A stretch of 64,000 bases of DNA from Candidatus Bathyarchaeota archaeon (GCA_026014485.1 JAOZIE010000023.1:340150-404149), one strand, 5' to 3'; counted from the stretch's first letter, positions 34,705 to 44,104 are shown. Notes: generated from the sequence alone by a model not told the origin. Translations and numbers: made by a program.

Positions 34705-35952
34705 ATGAAGATTGAATGGTATTTAATGTTGAAGAACACCAAACTCGTTAGTTTCAGAGAAATGTGTCCGGGCATTGTTGGAACGAGGTATTCAACTCAC
34801 GGATTGTATACTTACCCAGCTCAACTGATTCCACAAATTCCATACTATTTTTTTAAACAAGTAAAAAAACCTAAGCATGATTCGATAGTTTTAGATCCTT
34901 TCTGTGGAACTGGGACGGTAATGGTTGAAGCTATGCATAATGGTTGGAATTCTGTTGGCATAGAAATCAATCCTGTTACAGCGCTTGTTGCCAAGGTTAA
35001 AGCTACTCCGTATGAAGCATCTAAGCTGAAAAATTCATTCGAAAAGGTTAAAGAACTCTATAAGGGAAGTAAAACTGATTACACTCCACCTTCCTTTGAT
35101 AACCTTAACTTTTGGTTTACGGAAAAGACAACATTCGAATTAGCAAAAATCAAGGCATCAATAGAAGGTATTGAAAATGAATTAATAAGAGACTTTTTCG
35201 ATGTTGCTTTTGCTTCAATCATTAAAGATTCATCCAGAGCAGATCCAAGAATTTATGTTCCTGTTCTCCCCAAAAAAGGCCTCCGGAAACGAAGATGTAG
35301 TCCTTGGACGCTATTTAAGGTGAAAGTCGAGACCAATATAAAGAAAATGAAGGAATTCAAAGGCTACGTTGGAAACAACAGTTGTGACTGCCAAATTGTC
35401 TGTGGTGATTGTAGAGAAGTTGAAAAAAATTTTGGTCAAATAGACATGATAATTACCTCTCCACCGTACATAAGTGCTCAAAAATATGTTCGCTCAACTC
35501 GCCTAGAAGCATATTGGCTTGGCTTTAGCAAGGATTTTCAGATTGATATTGATCATAAGACAATCGGTTCTGAGTCCATTACTAAATCTGATTACGTTAC
35601 GTTTCAGCCTACTGGAATTAACGATCTTGATGAACTCCTTTGTGACGTTCGCTCTTCTGATCCAGTAAGAGCGGGGATTGCCAACAAATATTTTATGGAT
35701 ATTAAAGAGGTTATGGAAAAGATGTATTTTTTGTTGAGTTCTAACGGAATTTGTGTAGTGGTAATTGGAAATAGCACATTAAGGGGAAGAGAAGTAAATA
35801 CAAATGAATTTTTGGTGAAAATAGCGGAAGGCGCGGGATTTGAATTGGAAAATATAATGCTTGATAAGATAGTTTCGAAGGGGTTAATGACAAAAAGAAA
35901 CAAGACTGCCGGCTCAATTGATGCAGAATGGGTTTGTGTTTTCAAAAAATAG
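34705..35952 (+). CDS. Site-specific DNA methyltransferase
   Basis: 415 residues. The SAM-binding motif I is DPFCGTGT starting at D64, and the catalytic motif IV is TSPPY at 251-255. The order I then IV with ~180 residues between, and the SPPY form, suggest an amino-methyltransferase (m4C or m6A). No classic restriction enzyme is fused. It converges on the ATPase operon with only 26 bases between stops, so it may protect the host DNA against the module encoded there. Confidence 0.88.
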   Translation: MKIEWYLMLKNTKLVSFREMCPGIVGTRYSTHGLYTYPAQLIPQIPYYFFKQVKKPKHDSIVLDPFCGTGTVMVEAMHNGWNSVGIEINPVTALVAKVKATPYEASKLKNSFEKVKELYKGSKTDYTPPSFDNLNFWFTEKTTFELAKIKASIEGIENELIRDFFDVAFASIIKDSSRADPRIYVPVLPKKGLRKRRCSPWTLFKVKVETNIKKMKEFKGYVGNNSCDCQIVCGDCREVEKNFGQIDMIITSPPYISAQKYVRSTRLEAYWLGFSKDFQIDIDHKTIGSESITKSDYVTFQPTGINDLDELLCDVRSSDPVRAGIANKYFMDIKEVMEKMYFLLSSNGICVVVIGNSTLRGREVNTNEFLVKIAEGAGFELENIMLDKIVSKGLMTKRNKTAGSIDAEWVCVFKK

Positions 35953-35978
35953 AGTAAACTTTATTATAAAATTGTTTT

Positions 35979-37124
35979 TCAAAAAACGCGGTAAGTTTCC
36001 AAGATCTCTTTTCCATTTTCTGCGTTTATTTCTTTTAATCCTCTTTCCAATGCTATACTAATAACTAAGTCGCAGAGTTGCAAAATGTCTTTGGGTATGC
36101 CTTTAGTCTTTTTATAAAGCAGATCTATAAATGGCGGTGTAACAAATGGGAATGTATCATACGGTATATTCTTTTCTTTTCGGTTCTTTCTCAGTCGTGC
36201 TGTAACCAGTTCTCGAGTTTCTTCTTCATCAAACGGTTTTAATTCAAAAAGATTGCGCCCACGAACAGGATTAACCCTATTTAGCCATGGTCTAACTCCT
36301 GCTCCACCCGTTTTTATTAAAATGCTCGACGTTTTTTCAAGGTTTGTAAGATCATCCCACCCAGTGGGAGTAATTGCGATTACAAAGATAAGATTTGCAG
36401 GTTTAAGCTCTTTAGTCTTCGATTCAGCAAATTCGTCATATATATTCCGAAACATATGCATCATTTGATTAACTTTGCTTGGTGAGTAGACAGTTACCAC
36501 ATATTCGAATTCATCAACCAAAACAACAAGGCTTTCATAGCCTATTGCTTTGAGAAGTGTCAAGAATTGATTTAAGTATCTCAGTGCTTTTTCGCTCGAG
36601 TTTAGACCAGTCCTCATGTTTAGTTTGGTATTTTCTTTGGAAACAGATTCGCCGGTAATCCAATGAAAGGCGGCAATTTTACTCTCTTCATATTTCTCTC
36701 GTAATTTTTGGAAAATCGCTTTCATCTCAAAATCTAAAATGCTAAAATCTTTCAATTCCATTTTCTGGCTTATTTCTTCAAGTTTTTTTAATCCTATTGC
36801 TTTAAAAATGCTTGTAACAAAGTTGAGCCCAATTTTTGTGGGAAGTTCACTAGGGCTCAGGTTTATTCTGCTACATACAATCTTGTTAGAGTCGAACTTG
36901 CCTTCTTCGATTTTTCCAGACAAAACCTTTTCCAGACTGTGAAGAAGAAAGGTTTTGCCACATCCATAATGTCCGAGCAGAATTATTGTGTCAATAGTCT
37001 CTTTGTCCATAGAATTTTTAAGGCGCTTAATCATTTGGTCCCAAATTTCATCCTGATTTATCCTGTCCACGTCAAAATCAAAATACTCAAATGCGCCTGC
37101 GACGTCAGAGTAGTTACTTCGCAT
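35979..37124 (-). CDS. AAA-type ATPase (BrxC/BrxD- or ORC-like)
   Basis: 381 residues. Walker A GHYGCGKT is at 51-58 and Walker B LVDEFE at 202-207; the sensor-like segment IFVIAITPTGW lies near 245. The C-terminal region looks like a winged helix (IDLLYKKTKGIPKDILQLCDLVI). It resembles STAND/ORC-type DNA-related ATPases and, in motif spacing, the BREX ATP-binding proteins; I cannot decide between these. It overlaps the upstream gene by 11 bases, so the two are translationally coupled. Confidence 0.78.
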   Translation of the reverse strand: MRSNYSDVAGAFEYFDFDVDRINQDEIWDQMIKRLKNSMDKETIDTIILLGHYGCGKTFLLHSLEKVLSGKIEEGKFDSNKIVCSRINLSPSELPTKIGLNFVTSIFKAIGLKKLEEISQKMELKDFSILDFEMKAIFQKLREKYEESKIAAFHWITGESVSKENTKLNMRTGLNSSEKALRYLNQFLTLLKAIGYESLVVLVDEFEYVVTVYSPSKVNQMMHMFRNIYDEFAESKTKELKPANLIFVIAITPTGWDDLTNLEKTSSILIKTGGAGVRPWLNRVNPVRGRNLFELKPFDEEETRELVTARLRKNRKEKNIPYDTFPFVTPPFIDLLYKKTKGIPKDILQLCDLVISIALERGLKEINAENGKEILETYRVF

Positions 37125-37995
37125 AATCTTTTTCCTTCTTCACATTATAGATTGAAATAAAGTAATAATAGGTATCGTCAACATAGATTCCTTCTTCCTC
37201 TCTCTTTCCCGGTTGAGAGAGCAAAATTTTCTTTTCAACCATTGAACTATGTTTTTTGAGCAAATTGGAAAGATATCTTGAAAAATCAAAGGTCAAAAAT
37301 GGGAAACCTTTCTCGATCAAGCGAACACAAGCAGCCTCCATAAGTTCGTGTATTGGAACGTAAATTCCTTCCTTTGCTTCAAGTATTTCATATTCTTCAA
37401 ATATTACTTTTTCGAAGACATTAAACGGCACTAAATCACGTTCCGCAACAAATCTGTTAATTAGGGAAGAGTTTACCTGAAAAACAGTATTTTCTTCTTT
37501 TACAAGTTCAAAGTACGTCAAAAAAGGGAGCCATTTCCTTAGTCTCTCGTCTTTGTCGCTAGTTGAGATTCCTTTTTGAGCTAGGATTTCCACGAGAGCA
37601 GGGTATCCGACGGTAACTAATCCTCTAGATGAAAGTTCAATTAGGGAAGATACAACTCTGCAATTAGCTTTATCTACCTCTAATATTAGTCGACCGAAAT
37701 GGTGCTTAAATTCTTCAAATCCCCCATCATAGAATTTCCTCAAGATTAGTTTTCCATTTGAATTTAATCTAAGAAATCGCCCATGTCCGCTAATTAATTT
37801 TAACTTTCGAAATAACGGCAAAGTAATGCCGTAAAAATCACTTCTTAAATTTCTTTTTTTGGTCTTTCCGCTACACTTTTGAAGATGCAAGTTAACACAC
37901 ATCTTCATATTATCCGTGTTGCCTTCATTCTGATCAATACATTTTAGAAGCCCTAAAACAGTGGCTGGTTGAGCTTTAACCACAAAAAGTTTCAA
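37114..37995 (-). CDS. Unknown protein of ATPase-nuclease module
   Basis: About 293 residues. I do not recognise the family. It is basic at the N-terminus, then has several helix-rich stretches that could be winged helices (RKLKLISGHGRFLRLNSNGK near 80-100; NSSLINRF near 210) and a basic C-terminus. I choose TTG 37995, two bases after the nuclease stop at 37998; the longer frame from 38043 would overlap that gene and start with a spurious Leu run. It is always between the ATPase and nuclease here, so it probably bridges them or binds DNA. Confidence 0.7.
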   Translation of the reverse strand: MKLFVVKAQPATVLGLLKCIDQNEGNTDNMKMCVNLHLQKCSGKTKKRNLRSDFYGITLPLFRKLKLISGHGRFLRLNSNGKLILRKFYDGGFEEFKHHFGRLILEVDKANCRVVSSLIELSSRGLVTVGYPALVEILAQKGISTSDKDERLRKWLPFLTYFELVKEENTVFQVNSSLINRFVAERDLVPFNVFEKVIFEEYEILEAKEGIYVPIHELMEAACVRLIEKGFPFLTFDFSRYLSNLLKKHSSMVEKKILLSQPGKREEEGIYVDDTYYYFISIYNVKKEKDYAK

Positions 37996-37997
37996 TT

Positions 37998-38933
37998 TCA
38001 GTTTTTCCCCCAGCAAAACGAGAAGTAGCCACAGCAGATACATGATGACTTGTCAGATGGGAGTGCCGGCATTTCATTTAGTTTGAGGATTTGAAGTTTT
38101 TTATTTCTTAGTATTAAGAAGGCCTTCCGATGAATATCATTAACTACAAAAATATCCGAGTTAAGATATAGTGGAGTTGATCTTGTGGTAAAAAAGTTTG
38201 GATTCAAAACCATCCCGCAATTCATATCAGTATTTTCTGAAGCTTCGTATGTCATTGCATATGCAGCTATCATTACTCTATAGAACTCTTCCCATTTCCC
38301 GGTTTTTATGTCCCCAATTATTCTTCTGACATAGATGAAATCAGGTGTGATGCTATTCTCTAAACCCAATTTTGTTCCGTCTATTGAATGTTCAAATACA
38401 AAATCAAAGACCGTTTGGAAAATGGTCTCTAAATTCATGCTTTTTCGTTTACAAGATATGAATTGAAGATGCGAAGAGAACATCTGTAGCTCAAATCTGC
38501 TCAAAACTTCAATTTGCCTATAAAATTCTTTCACTTTTCCTGTTTTTGGTTTGTTACACAAGGAATCTCTACGCTCTCGGACCTTTTCCTTTTTTCCGGC
38601 GGTTATTTCTTCGACGGTGTTTTTGATCCAATCGTCAAAATGCAGCTCAGTGATTTGCTTGCCGGATATGAAATCTTTTGCTCTTTTGTATACCTCAAAA
38701 TACACCTCTTCAAAGATTTTGCCTTTTAAACTTTCCCACGTTTTTTCTATTGTTATCTCTGTCCTCTTCTTTGATATGTACAAATACCTGTCCGTAGGAC
38801 AATAATTTGCTAAGAAGTGAACACCGATCTTATTCCCGGATAAATCCGCTTCAGGTCGACATTTTTCATCATATCCTCTAATGGTTATTTCTTTAGTTTC
38901 GGGAATCTGCTTTTCTAGCCGAGTTTGATCCAA
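37998..38933 (-). CDS. Csa1/Cas4-like PD-(D/E)XK nuclease
   Basis: 311 residues. The N-terminal RGYDEKCRPE and ANYCPTDRYLYIS recall Csa1/Cas4 (first Fe-S Cys C45). The nuclease core has D198 (PDF) and D208-I-K210 (GDIKTG) plus a helix ending in AAYAMTYE. The C-terminus has C298, C300, C301 and C307, giving the other Fe-S ligands. The His of the Cas4 motif I is not obvious (GKIFEE instead). No cas1 or CRISPR array is in the window, so it is a solo Cas4-like enzyme serving this mobile element module. Confidence 0.8.
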   Translation of the reverse strand: MDQTRLEKQIPETKEITIRGYDEKCRPEADLSGNKIGVHFLANYCPTDRYLYISKKRTEITIEKTWESLKGKIFEEVYFEVYKRAKDFISGKQITELHFDDWIKNTVEEITAGKKEKVRERRDSLCNKPKTGKVKEFYRQIEVLSRFELQMFSSHLQFISCKRKSMNLETIFQTVFDFVFEHSIDGTKLGLENSITPDFIYVRRIIGDIKTGKWEEFYRVMIAAYAMTYEASENTDMNCGMVLNPNFFTTRSTPLYLNSDIFVVNDIHRKAFLILRNKKLQILKLNEMPALPSDKSSCICCGYFSFCWGKN

Positions 38934-39365
38934 ATAAAGTAAAGGGATAAAAAACAGGCTCCTTCACTTCCTCATGGAATAATTGTTGAGGCTACAACTT
39001 TCATTTTTGAACACTCTTTTTGAATTGTATATTTTTGTAGTGTTTGTATTGAACCACTATTTACTTTTTTTGGATCTTTCTCCAGATCTATTTAGAGGTT
39101 ATTGTTGTGCTTAATTATTAGCTGATTGTCCTCCTCTTTGAAATCACTTAAAAAGATAAACGGCAAAGAAGAAAAGGGAAATTGACTTATGAGAAAGGTT
39201 TCTTATCAGAAACCAGCAATATCAATTATGCTCTCTGCCCTTTCTTATTGTTATAATCCGACTATACAGAACCCGATAAATGTTGGGCTTCTGGGCTTTG
39301 ATTAACACTCTAAAAAGATATTTTGATGGGGTGGGCAGTAACATCAATTCTTTCATTACTTCGAG
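38934..39365. other. AT-rich intergenic region in element B
   Basis: About 430 bases. It must contain the promoter of the minus-strand nuclease operon. A 38-codon plus-strand frame (39189-39305) is open but has no domain. T-rich tracts are frequent. No tRNA, CRISPR or clear repeat was seen. Confidence 0.4.
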
Positions 39366-39521
39366 CTAGTGTTTAACTTGAATGAGCTTATCTCTGATAG
39401 CCTCAGCCACAAACTCCGCTCTGCTACGATAACCTAAAACTTTCTTTTCTAAAATCTTGTCAACCTCGTCTGCAAGTTCAACAGGTATTTTGACGTTAAC
39501 GTACCGTTTAGGCAAGTGCAT
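39366..39521 (-). CDS. Ribbon-helix-helix (CopG-like) DNA-binding protein
   Basis: 51 residues. The start MHLPKRYVNVKIPVELADEV supplies the DNA-contacting ribbon, then the helix EKKVLGYRSRAEFVAEAIRDKL. GGAGG lies one base before the ATG region (39523-39527). Such small RHH proteins are hallmarks of archaeal plasmids and viruses, acting as repressors or copy-number regulators. It is divergent from the nuclease at 39591, whose promoter it probably controls. Confidence 0.85.
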   Translation of the reverse strand: MHLPKRYVNVKIPVELADEVDKILEKKVLGYRSRAEFVAEAIRDKLIQVKH

Positions 39522-39590
39522 CCTCCTGATGGTAGCTGAACCGCAAATCTTATCTGATTAATGGATAACCTATAATGCACAGGTGCTTCT

Positions 39591-40088
39591 TTGGAACCCG
39601 AAGTCCACATCGTCGAGCGTTACATGCAACTGGTTCAGAGGTGCTGCACGATGACAAACATCATGCTGGCCGGAGGCAAAGAAATTGATTTGCTGGCTTT
39701 TAACCCAAAAACGGCTGAACGCTTCCACATTGAAGTACGTGTTTGCATCGGTCGCGGTTTTAGGCTTCGAATGGTGGACACGCAAACCAGGAGTGGCCAA
39801 AAACACCGAAGGGGCATGGATACGCTTAGCGCGATAAAGTTTTCTCCGCCGACGGTTATAGCAGCGGTTTCTGAGGTTTTCGGTAACCGCGAATACCATA
39901 AGGTTTTGGTTGTTTGGGACTTGGAAAACACAGATGTAATTGAGCAGACGAAGGCACTCTACGGCATTGAGATTTGGCGAATGCCCGATATTTTAGAGGA
40001 ACTACTCGGGTTAATCGGTACGAAGGCGTATCGGGATGACGTTTTGAGAACCGTTCAACTTATCTCCATGCGAAACCCCGCCATTTGA
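39591..40088 (+). CDS. Restriction-endonuclease-like nuclease
   Basis: 165 residues. An N-terminal helix is followed by GGKEIDLLAFNP and RFHIEVRV, the D...E-x-R/K core of PD-(D/E)XK nucleases (D near 33, E near 47), and a C-terminal VLVVWDLE strand and IWRMPDILEELL helix. Related stand-alone proteins occur in archaeal mobile elements. TTG start at 39591. It could be a restriction, repair or resolution nuclease. Confidence 0.7.
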   Translation: MEPEVHIVERYMQLVQRCCTMTNIMLAGGKEIDLLAFNPKTAERFHIEVRVCIGRGFRLRMVDTQTRSGQKHRRGMDTLSAIKFSPPTVIAAVSEVFGNREYHKVLVVWDLENTDVIEQTKALYGIEIWRMPDILEELLGLIGTKAYRDDVLRTVQLISMRNPAI

Positions 40089-40199
40089 TACCGCTACAAA
40101 AATCTGAGCCCCCTACCCCATAGTTTCAGTTTCTACTGCCGGATGAAGGTCTATCAAAAATCAGGGGAAATAAAGAGGAGGAATGTACTAGTTGGATAA

Positions 40200-40285
40200 C
40201 GCTATCAAAAAAGAGCTTACTTGGAGTACTCTTCTTTGTCTCTATGGTACCTGTTTTGGGATAGACCTCTGGATAGATATTTCTA
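40200..40285. repeat. Element B internal repeat, copy 1
   Basis: Contains agcttact, ctttgtctctat and gatagacct in the same order and nearly the same spacing as 44111-44165. It lies in the 342-base non-coding stretch after the nuclease; an inverted ggtctatc occurs upstream at about 40147. It may be an origin or regulatory repeat. Confidence 0.55.
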
Positions 40286-40430
40286 CTTGCCTTCTGAAAC
40301 GCGAACTGAGCAATACTTTTGCCTAATGGTATGTAAATAGGCTGTTTGGTTTACTCGAAAGTTGCTATTTGATTGGTTGGGCTGCTAATTCTCAACACCC
40401 TTTATGGCGTACGATCCGAAAGAGCGTCGT

Positions 40431-41096
40431 TCAGAGTTTTTTATGATTTTTATTACGATCTTCAATAATAACTACACTTAAATTCTCTGGATTTGCTTCT
40501 TCTATATTCAATAGAGCATGGTTTTCTGACCTGATTATGTCTGACAAAGTCAAATAATTATTGTTAAAAGGCTTAATCCCTTTTTCCGTTGCTAATAGCG
40601 AAAAAATTAGGTCAATTTTTTCTTCATCTTTTACTAGTCGGGTAACCTGCATCGGAGTAAAATGGAGGCTGGAAATAGATTTCTCAATTGCTTGGAGCAG
40701 TTTGAAAGCAAGCCAAACTTTGTTATGAATCTCAGGTTTCCTTAATGGTGATCCATCTTCGTTGTGTAGTACTCCTGCTACTTTTATCCATGGCTTGTAT
40801 TTTTTGCTACGCATTGACTTCGGTTTTCTTTGTCGTTCTTTCAGTGTGATTGTGCCGTGGGCAAGTTTTGCGGACACAAGTTTTAACAAATCATCAGCAT
40901 ATACATACTCAGGATAGTTTTCTGCAAGAAAAATTAGGTCGTTTAAAGCTTTTTTTGTTTTATCTTTTGTCCTTTTGTGAATTTGCCGCAGATAGTTGCT
41001 TTCGATCTTAAAATCTCCACACATTATTTCTCTCTGTTGACTGGCTTTTGCTTTTGACTCCCTTAACAGTAATTCTTTTTGTCTTTGGGTTAACAT
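40431..41096 (-). CDS. Hypothetical protein of element B
   Basis: 221 residues from ATG 41096 (MLTQRQKELLLRES). Basic, helical N-terminal half (Lys/Arg-rich, KSMRSKKYKPWIKV), with no recognised domain. It is divergent from the gene at 41178, sharing an 81-base promoter region. Likely a DNA-associated protein of the element; function unknown. Confidence 0.6.
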   Translation of the reverse strand: MLTQRQKELLLRESKAKASQQREIMCGDFKIESNYLRQIHKRTKDKTKKALNDLIFLAENYPEYVYADDLLKLVSAKLAHGTITLKERQRKPKSMRSKKYKPWIKVAGVLHNEDGSPLRKPEIHNKVWLAFKLLQAIEKSISSLHFTPMQVTRLVKDEEKIDLIFSLLATEKGIKPFNNNYLTLSDIIRSENHALLNIEEANPENLSVVIIEDRNKNHKKL

Positions 41097-41177
41097 GAAA
41101 TAAACCAACACACGTTACTGATTTTGGTAACGATTAGTGAATTCCCTGACATACATATATTCTTTTTTGGGAATAAA

Positions 41178-41684
41178 ATGAAAAAATTTAGAGCAGTATC
41201 TGAGAAAGAAACAGAACGCCTTGTCAACCGTTTCATGAGGCAAGCACAAAAATACAAGTTAGCATTTACTGACACGGGAATTCCATGTTTGATTTTGGAG
41301 AATTCTGAAGCTTTAGCAGTAGATAAAGACGGAAGCTTGACGTGGAAGACAAAATTGTGGTTTTGTAATGGGCACGTATTCATACAACTAATTACAGGTA
41401 CAAACAGAAAAAAGACTGCTTATTTGCCGATTTGCCTTTTGAATCCAAAAACGAGACGAATTGCTGAGGCATTATTATCAACAACAATTGGCTCTGTCGA
41501 CGGGCGTTTTTGTAGCAAGAAAGCAGATATATGTGTCGGAAATTGTGATGGAAAACTCTTCAGAATAAGTCTTGACCTAACGGGTTTATCGTTTGAGTAT
41601 TTGACAATTGAGATGTCCTGTGGAAGCTTTTTACCTAATCTAAAGTCTGCTTGTTGCCCTTTTTGCAGGGAAATATTTGGTTAA
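41178..41684 (+). CDS. Hypothetical protein with possible C-terminal zinc knuckle
   Basis: 168 residues from ATG 41178 (MKKFRAVSEKETERLVNRF). The C-terminus is CCPFC near 160, with earlier Cys in GNCDG and MSCG, so a zinc-binding tail is plausible. The middle is a beta-rich domain with no known match. It is directly upstream of the primase gene and probably co-transcribed with it, which suggests a replication accessory role. Confidence 0.6.
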   Translation: MKKFRAVSEKETERLVNRFMRQAQKYKLAFTDTGIPCLILENSEALAVDKDGSLTWKTKLWFCNGHVFIQLITGTNRKKTAYLPICLLNPKTRRIAEALLSTTIGSVDGRFCSKKADICVGNCDGKLFRISLDLTGLSFEYLTIEMSCGSFLPNLKSACCPFCREIFG

Positions 41685-41700
41685 TCTTGTGGAGGATATC

Positions 41701-44043
41701 TTGACAATGAAAACTGATTTGTTTGTAGAAGTCTGTGTCGGTTTGAGAAGAAAGACACCACCTGAAATGGTCAAAGAGACATGCCTTCTCAAATGGCGAG
41801 AGCAACATCAATCAAGCAATCACGGACTTTTCACTTCTATTTACCGTTATCCAGTAGACGACCCATATTTGGGTGGAGTAATCAGTGATTTCTACATGGA
41901 TTTTGACAACGAGAAAACCCCAGACAAAGCCCGAAAAGAAGCAATCGCAGTAATCAAGAAGTTAATCAGCGACTACAACATACCGGAAGCTGGTATTGCA
42001 GTAGCATTCTCTGGTATGAAGGGCATCAGCCTAACCGTCAACTACAATATCTTTAACGCTGAATCTCTTGATTACCTGCCCTTGATATGGAAAAGTATAG
42101 TTCAAGAATTGGTCGCGAAACTGAAGCTGAAAACCGTTGACACCAGCATTTACGAGCGAAGACGCCTTTGGCGGTTGCTGAACAGTAGACACCAGAAAAC
42201 TGGCTTATACAAAGTGCCTTTGACTCTCACTGAACTCGAAAAATTGTCAATTGAGGAAATAAAGGAATTAGCTACTAAACCGCGTGAACTCTTAATTAAA
42301 GCCGACGCTTCTGTGGTTCCTAAAGCTGAAAAGCTGTTTTTGGAACATAAAACCAAAGTTGAAGCATGGATAAGTGACCGCAAGAAAGCATTTGAGCCCT
42401 CAGAACTTACGTCGGTTACGAATGATCCGCCATGTGTTAAGCGATTGTTGGAAGCTGGTGCTAAAAAAGGTGAACGGAATAACTTCACTTTTCACCTGGC
42501 TCTATATTACGCAAGCAAAGGATTAAACCAGGAGACCATAGAAAAGCTGTGTATCCAGTTTTCAGAAAAATGTGACGAGCCGCTTAAGGAAAGAGAAGTT
42601 GCAATAATAGTCAAATCCGCAATGAAGGGTATAATCAACAAGCGTTATCGGGTAGGGTGCTCATCAGAAGCTTTTGCGAACCTTTGCGATAAAACCTCCT
42701 GTCCCTTCTTTAATCTTGAAGCTCAAGTCTGGGCTAAAATTGGAGAACCAATAACTTTCGTTGAATGGAAAGAAACCGTAACCAGCAACTTTCTGCATCT
42801 GTGGCCATACGCTGAAGCATGCGCGTCAACCATTGCAGTACTACTGATCCAAGACACACAACCGTTTGCCTTAGTGTTACAGGGAGCGCCGTCAGGTGGT
42901 AAAACGACTACGTTGGATTTTTTCAGAGGCTTCCTTTACTCGCATGCAACCGATAAGTTTACGCCCAGAGCGTTCGTTTCCCATGTTGCCCAGAAGTCAG
43001 AGGCTGAGCTAAAGAAAATCGACCTGTTGCCGCGAATAAAAGGGCGCGTTCTGATAACGCCTGATTTGACGACGCTGTTTGGTGCTAAAGCTGAGGAACT
43101 TAAAGAGACGTTTTCGCTACTGACGCGGGTGCTTGACGGTCGAGGACTAACAATTGATTCAGGTGTTTATGGCGCTCGGGGCTACGAGGGTGATTACATG
43201 TTTACGTGGATTGGTGCGACTACGCCGATTCCGCATAGCGTCTGGGACCTGTTTGGCAACTTGGGTGCACGCATGTACTTCATGCAGATAATCAAGAAGA
43301 ACAAATCAAACAGCAGCTATGTAGCCGACTTGAAACAGAAGAATTATCGGAAAAAAGTGGAGGAATGCAATCAGGCGACGTTGCGGTTTCTGAAGGGCAT
43401 CTGGCGGGAAGAACGTATAGAGTGGTGTAGTGCAGATGACCCAGACAATATTATCGAGAGAGTGGTTCAGCTTGCAAAGGTGGTGACGCGTTTGCGCGGC
43501 AAGATAAATGTGGTGGTTAAAGAGGAGTTTGGCGGCGAAAAAACGTTTTACTCCGAGCCAATAATCGAGGAGCCAGAGCGATGCATTCAGGCGCTCTATG
43601 CGTTGATGCGTGGGCACGCTTTGATTCAGGGGCGAACCCGGGTGGATAAGCAGGATTTGCCTGTGGTGATTGATGTTGCGTTGAGTTCGGCGCCGTGGGA
43701 TAGGGTTAACTCGTTTACGTATCTGCTGGGGCGGGAAAAGGTTGCCACAAAGGACCTTATGACGGATTTGAAGTGCTCCCGTACCAAAGCCATCAGGGCG
43801 ATGAAGACGCTGGAGCTTTTGGAGCTTGTGACGATAGAGGAGGAAGCCTATCCAACTTCTGGTGGCGAACAATGCGGTTATGTGATGAGGTTAAATGAAG
43901 AGTTTGCGTGGTTCCAGAGCGCAGAGTTTAGAGCGATGTGGCGACTAAAAACAGAGCAAGCGCCAAAGGCAAATCGAACATCACCGGAGACTCGGATTGA
44001 AACTTTGGATTCTTTCAAAGCAAAATCGCATATGAAGGTCTAA
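41701..44043 (+). CDS. Primase-ATPase (AEP primase plus helicase-like ATPase)
   Basis: About 780 residues. The N-terminal ~200 are an archaeo-eukaryotic primase domain: the metal site DFYMDFD near 65, then FSGMKGIS near 105 and RRRLWRLLNSRHQKTGLYK near 155. A PriCT-like Cys region follows (C..C..C around CDKTSCPFF near 335). A P-loop ATPase has GAPSGGKTTT near 400 and an LLTPD-like acidic segment, and a C-terminal winged helix follows. It is the replication initiator of element B. TTG 41701 fits GGAGG at 41691 best. Confidence 0.82.
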   Translation: MTMKTDLFVEVCVGLRRKTPPEMVKETCLLKWREQHQSSNHGLFTSIYRYPVDDPYLGGVISDFYMDFDNEKTPDKARKEAIAVIKKLISDYNIPEAGIAVAFSGMKGISLTVNYNIFNAESLDYLPLIWKSIVQELVAKLKLKTVDTSIYERRRLWRLLNSRHQKTGLYKVPLTLTELEKLSIEEIKELATKPRELLIKADASVVPKAEKLFLEHKTKVEAWISDRKKAFEPSELTSVTNDPPCVKRLLEAGAKKGERNNFTFHLALYYASKGLNQETIEKLCIQFSEKCDEPLKEREVAIIVKSAMKGIINKRYRVGCSSEAFANLCDKTSCPFFNLEAQVWAKIGEPITFVEWKETVTSNFLHLWPYAEACASTIAVLLIQDTQPFALVLQGAPSGGKTTTLDFFRGFLYSHATDKFTPRAFVSHVAQKSEAELKKIDLLPRIKGRVLITPDLTTLFGAKAEELKETFSLLTRVLDGRGLTIDSGVYGARGYEGDYMFTWIGATTPIPHSVWDLFGNLGARMYFMQIIKKNKSNSSYVADLKQKNYRKKVEECNQATLRFLKGIWREERIEWCSADDPDNIIERVVQLAKVVTRLRGKINVVVKEEFGGEKTFYSEPIIEEPERCIQALYALMRGHALIQGRTRVDKQDLPVVIDVALSSAPWDRVNSFTYLLGREKVATKDLMTDLKCSRTKAIRAMKTLELLELVTIEEEAYPTSGGEQCGYVMRLNEEFAWFQSAEFRAMWRLKTEQAPKANRTSPETRIETLDSFKAKSHMKV

Positions 44044-44104
44044 TGCGGAAAGGGCGGTATAGAGACAGTGACGAATAAACAAACTATTGCTTTTCTAAAT
44101 GATC

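Noticed and set aside
38934..39365. Possible CRISPR array near the Cas4-like gene
   Set aside because: No regularly spaced repeats were found here or elsewhere in the window.
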